DNA of 14,727 nucleotides, taken from the NCBI GenBank assembly GCA_017466455.1, contig JAFTUD010000004.1, positions 1 through 14,727 of the forward strand. The letters run 5' to 3'. Under the pieces are notes generated by a model that was not told the origin of the DNA, searched no databases, and was given only the letters and a program-made list of their open reading frames with translations. The translations under genes and the position numbers were made by a program. Below, piece after piece: positions 13,686 to 14,727 of this stretch; position 1 is the first letter of the stretch; each line of letters starts with the position of its first letter. This DNA comes from Clostridia bacterium (GTDB taxonomy: Bacteria > Bacillota_A > Clostridia > Oscillospirales > CAG-272).

Positions 13686-14576
13686 TTACAGCTCCTTTTT
13701 GGTGATGATTTCATTTATCATTTCGCTATAATAGCTATCGGGGTGTGCCTTTATAACGAATTTGCGGTTTGAGGACTTGTTTTCCTTGAAAAAGTTCGCA
13801 CCTGTGTCGGGATTTACGCTTACATCGGCGCTTACCGTGCCGTAACCCGCCTTTTCTTCATCGCCGATTATTGCCATAAGGGTGAGCATTGGGTCCCACG
13901 ATTCTCTGCCGTCACCCGAGCCGTGGTCATTCAGCGCCTGCCACAGGTAATCGCCCTTATCAAGTGTGTCGCCTGTTATAAGGTTGACGCCGATTTCCCA
14001 GCCGAGAAGGGTGATTTCGCAGGGGCATTTTTCAAGGACCTTAGATGAGGCTACTCTTGCCTCGCTATGACGGGCGAAGTTGTATTCCTTACCGCCCTGC
14101 TCGCTCCATTTTCCGCCCATAATCCAAATTTTTCCGACCTTCTCGGAGAAAAGCTCCATTCCTGTTTTTGGGGAAATGTCATCGCCCTCGCTAAGAAGCG
14201 CATCGCATAGGGAGTTCAAAAAGCCGACCTCAATGATGTCAACCTTGCCCTTAGCGCTTGCGAGAATTTTACGGTAGAGCCTTGGGGAGTGTTCGGCATC
14301 GTCGTTTGTTTTATCGGGTGCATACTGTGCCAAGCGAGCCTGATAGCGCGTTTCAATTTTTATGTGCTTAGTGCTTTTATCTACACCGACGGGCACGCAA
14401 ATTCCCTCTTTATTCAAAAAGCCGTAGACCGAGGCTGTGCTATTTTCATCATATGTGTTTACGCACACGCCCTCAAGGGAAATCTTGCCGGCTCTATGGT
14501 ACATTGCAAGGATACGAAGGGCAACGCAATCGTCACAGTCCTCGCCCCAGTCAGTTCCAAAAATGAATTTTCTCAT
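13686..14576 (-). CDS. Nucleoside hydrolase-like protein (IunH superfamily)
   Basis: The protein has 296 residues, near the usual ~310. The N-terminal Ca2+-binding signature is present in the variant form TDWGEDCDDCVAL (Asp9, Asp13, Asp15, Asp16). Later family features are IWIMGGKW (150-157), EYNFARHSEA with Asn166, ITLLGWEIG (188-196) and ESWDPMLTLMA with Asp228. The family cleaves the N-glycosidic bond of ribonucleosides to ribose plus base. The signature variant and the partner isomerase suggest the real substrate may be another glycoside or modified nucleoside; that is an inference. AAAAGGAG lies five to six bases before the ATG. It is the first gene of the operon, and the next gene starts one base after its stop codon. 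Confidence 0.85.
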   Translation of the reverse strand: MRKFIFGTDWGEDCDDCVALRILAMYHRAGKISLEGVCVNTYDENSTASVYGFLNKEGICVPVGVDKSTKHIKIETRYQARLAQYAPDKTNDDAEHSPRLYRKILASAKGKVDIIEVGFLNSLCDALLSEGDDISPKTGMELFSEKVGKIWIMGGKWSEQGGKEYNFARHSEARVASSKVLEKCPCEITLLGWEIGVNLITGDTLDKGDYLWQALNDHGSGDGRESWDPMLTLMAIIGDEEKAGYGTVSADVSVNPDTGANFFKENKSSNRKFVIKAHPDSYYSEMINEIITKKEL

Positions 14577-14595
14577 AGCTTCTCCTTTTATGCCT

Positions 14596-14641
14596 GACGG
14601 GAATGGAACGAACCAGTTTTGGAACGGACAAAAGTCCCGTC
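14596..14641 (-). promoter_or_regulatory. Structured mRNA leader with two competing hairpins
   Basis: In the minus-strand leader a long-range stem GACGGGA/TCCCGTC (14641-14635 with 14602-14596) would close just ahead of the AAAAGGAG ribosome binding site. A local hairpin GGAC-tttt-GTCC (14637-14626) uses some of the same bases, so the two exclude each other. GGAACG is repeated at 14605-14610 and 14621-14626. This could be a regulatory leader, but it matches no riboswitch class I recognise. Confidence 0.4.
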
Positions 14642-14668
14642 TTCTGTGTTAAAATTTTTTGAAATATT

Positions 14669-14697
14669 TTTATATATCGGCAAAATTTTGCCTTGAA
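14669..14697 (-). promoter_or_regulatory. Likely promoter with a perfect 14-bp palindrome in its spacer
   Basis: On the minus strand TTCAAG (14697-14692) and TATAAA (14674-14669) are 17 nt apart. The spacer contains GGCAAAATTTTGCC (14679-14692), a perfect palindrome placed where a repressor would block RNA polymerase. The -35 match is weak, so both the promoter and its operator role are tentative. A small AGCC-tttt-GGCT dyad lies further upstream (14702-14713). Nothing else is recognised in the last bases of the window. Confidence 0.5.
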
Positions 14698-14727
14698 TAC
14701 AAGCCTTTTGGCTCGTTCTAAAATGCA

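Noticed and set aside
13685..13714. Upstream ATG start for the isomerase-like gene at 13714
   Set aside because: No SD, overlaps the preceding gene, and adds ten residues outside the TIM-barrel fold; the ATG at 13684 has an ideal AAGGAG.

Overview
The window looks like a chromosomal segment of an anaerobic, probably gut-associated Firmicute of class Clostridia. The basis is AAGGAG-type ribosome binding sites, sigma-A-like promoters, a compact ECF sigma/DUF4367 anti-sigma pair, a BspA-type leucine-rich-repeat protein, MATE, PHP and GH78-like genes, and Clostridia-style hairpin-rich intergenic repeats. The taxon is an inference from gene style; no rRNA or marker gene is present.

Left part (1-6735). 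A small array of mini-hairpins joined by a fixed word (ATGAATTG) lies at 42-232, next to the terminator of a minus-strand operon made of an ECF sigma factor (1012-1536) and its membrane anti-sigma factor (360-1028). Divergent from this operon, with back-to-back consensus promoters, runs a plus-strand series of exported proteins: a small secreted protein (1687-2112), a secreted subtilisin-like protease with an intact active site (2645-5230), a lipoprotein built from two duplicated halves and starting 8 nt behind the protease (5239-6318), and a short membrane-anchored leucine-rich-repeat protein (6363-6689). The 530-bp gap in front of the protease is full of small dyads and repeats. This half is visibly more AT-rich than the right half and reads as an accessory cell-surface module. 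Control of the exported genes by the neighbouring sigma pair is plausible but unproven.

Right part (6748-14727). A stand-alone RtcB-type RNA ligase (minus) is divergent from a plus-strand operon: MATE transporter, PHP phosphoesterase (RNase AM/TrpH type) and a GH78-like alpha-L-rhamnosidase. Behind the rhamnosidase come about 390 bp of non-coding repeats: two tandem copies of a ~138-bp unit, a second mini-hairpin array with a different fixed word (CTCGATATG), and a bidirectional terminator. A convergent minus-strand operon follows: a nucleoside hydrolase-like gene and a xylose-isomerase-like TIM-barrel epimerase/isomerase. Its leader contains a perfect 14-bp palindrome inside the likely promoter spacer and a leader with two competing hairpins. 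Together these genes suggest sugar and nucleoside scavenging.

The most unusual content is non-coding. There are two arrays with the same grammar (constant word, variable but self-complementary stem) and different words, plus a 19-nt dyad element (gcgaccgtagggagtcgca) at three sites in the window. These are the best candidates for something undescribed. No CRISPR array, tRNA, rRNA, transposase or integrase was seen.
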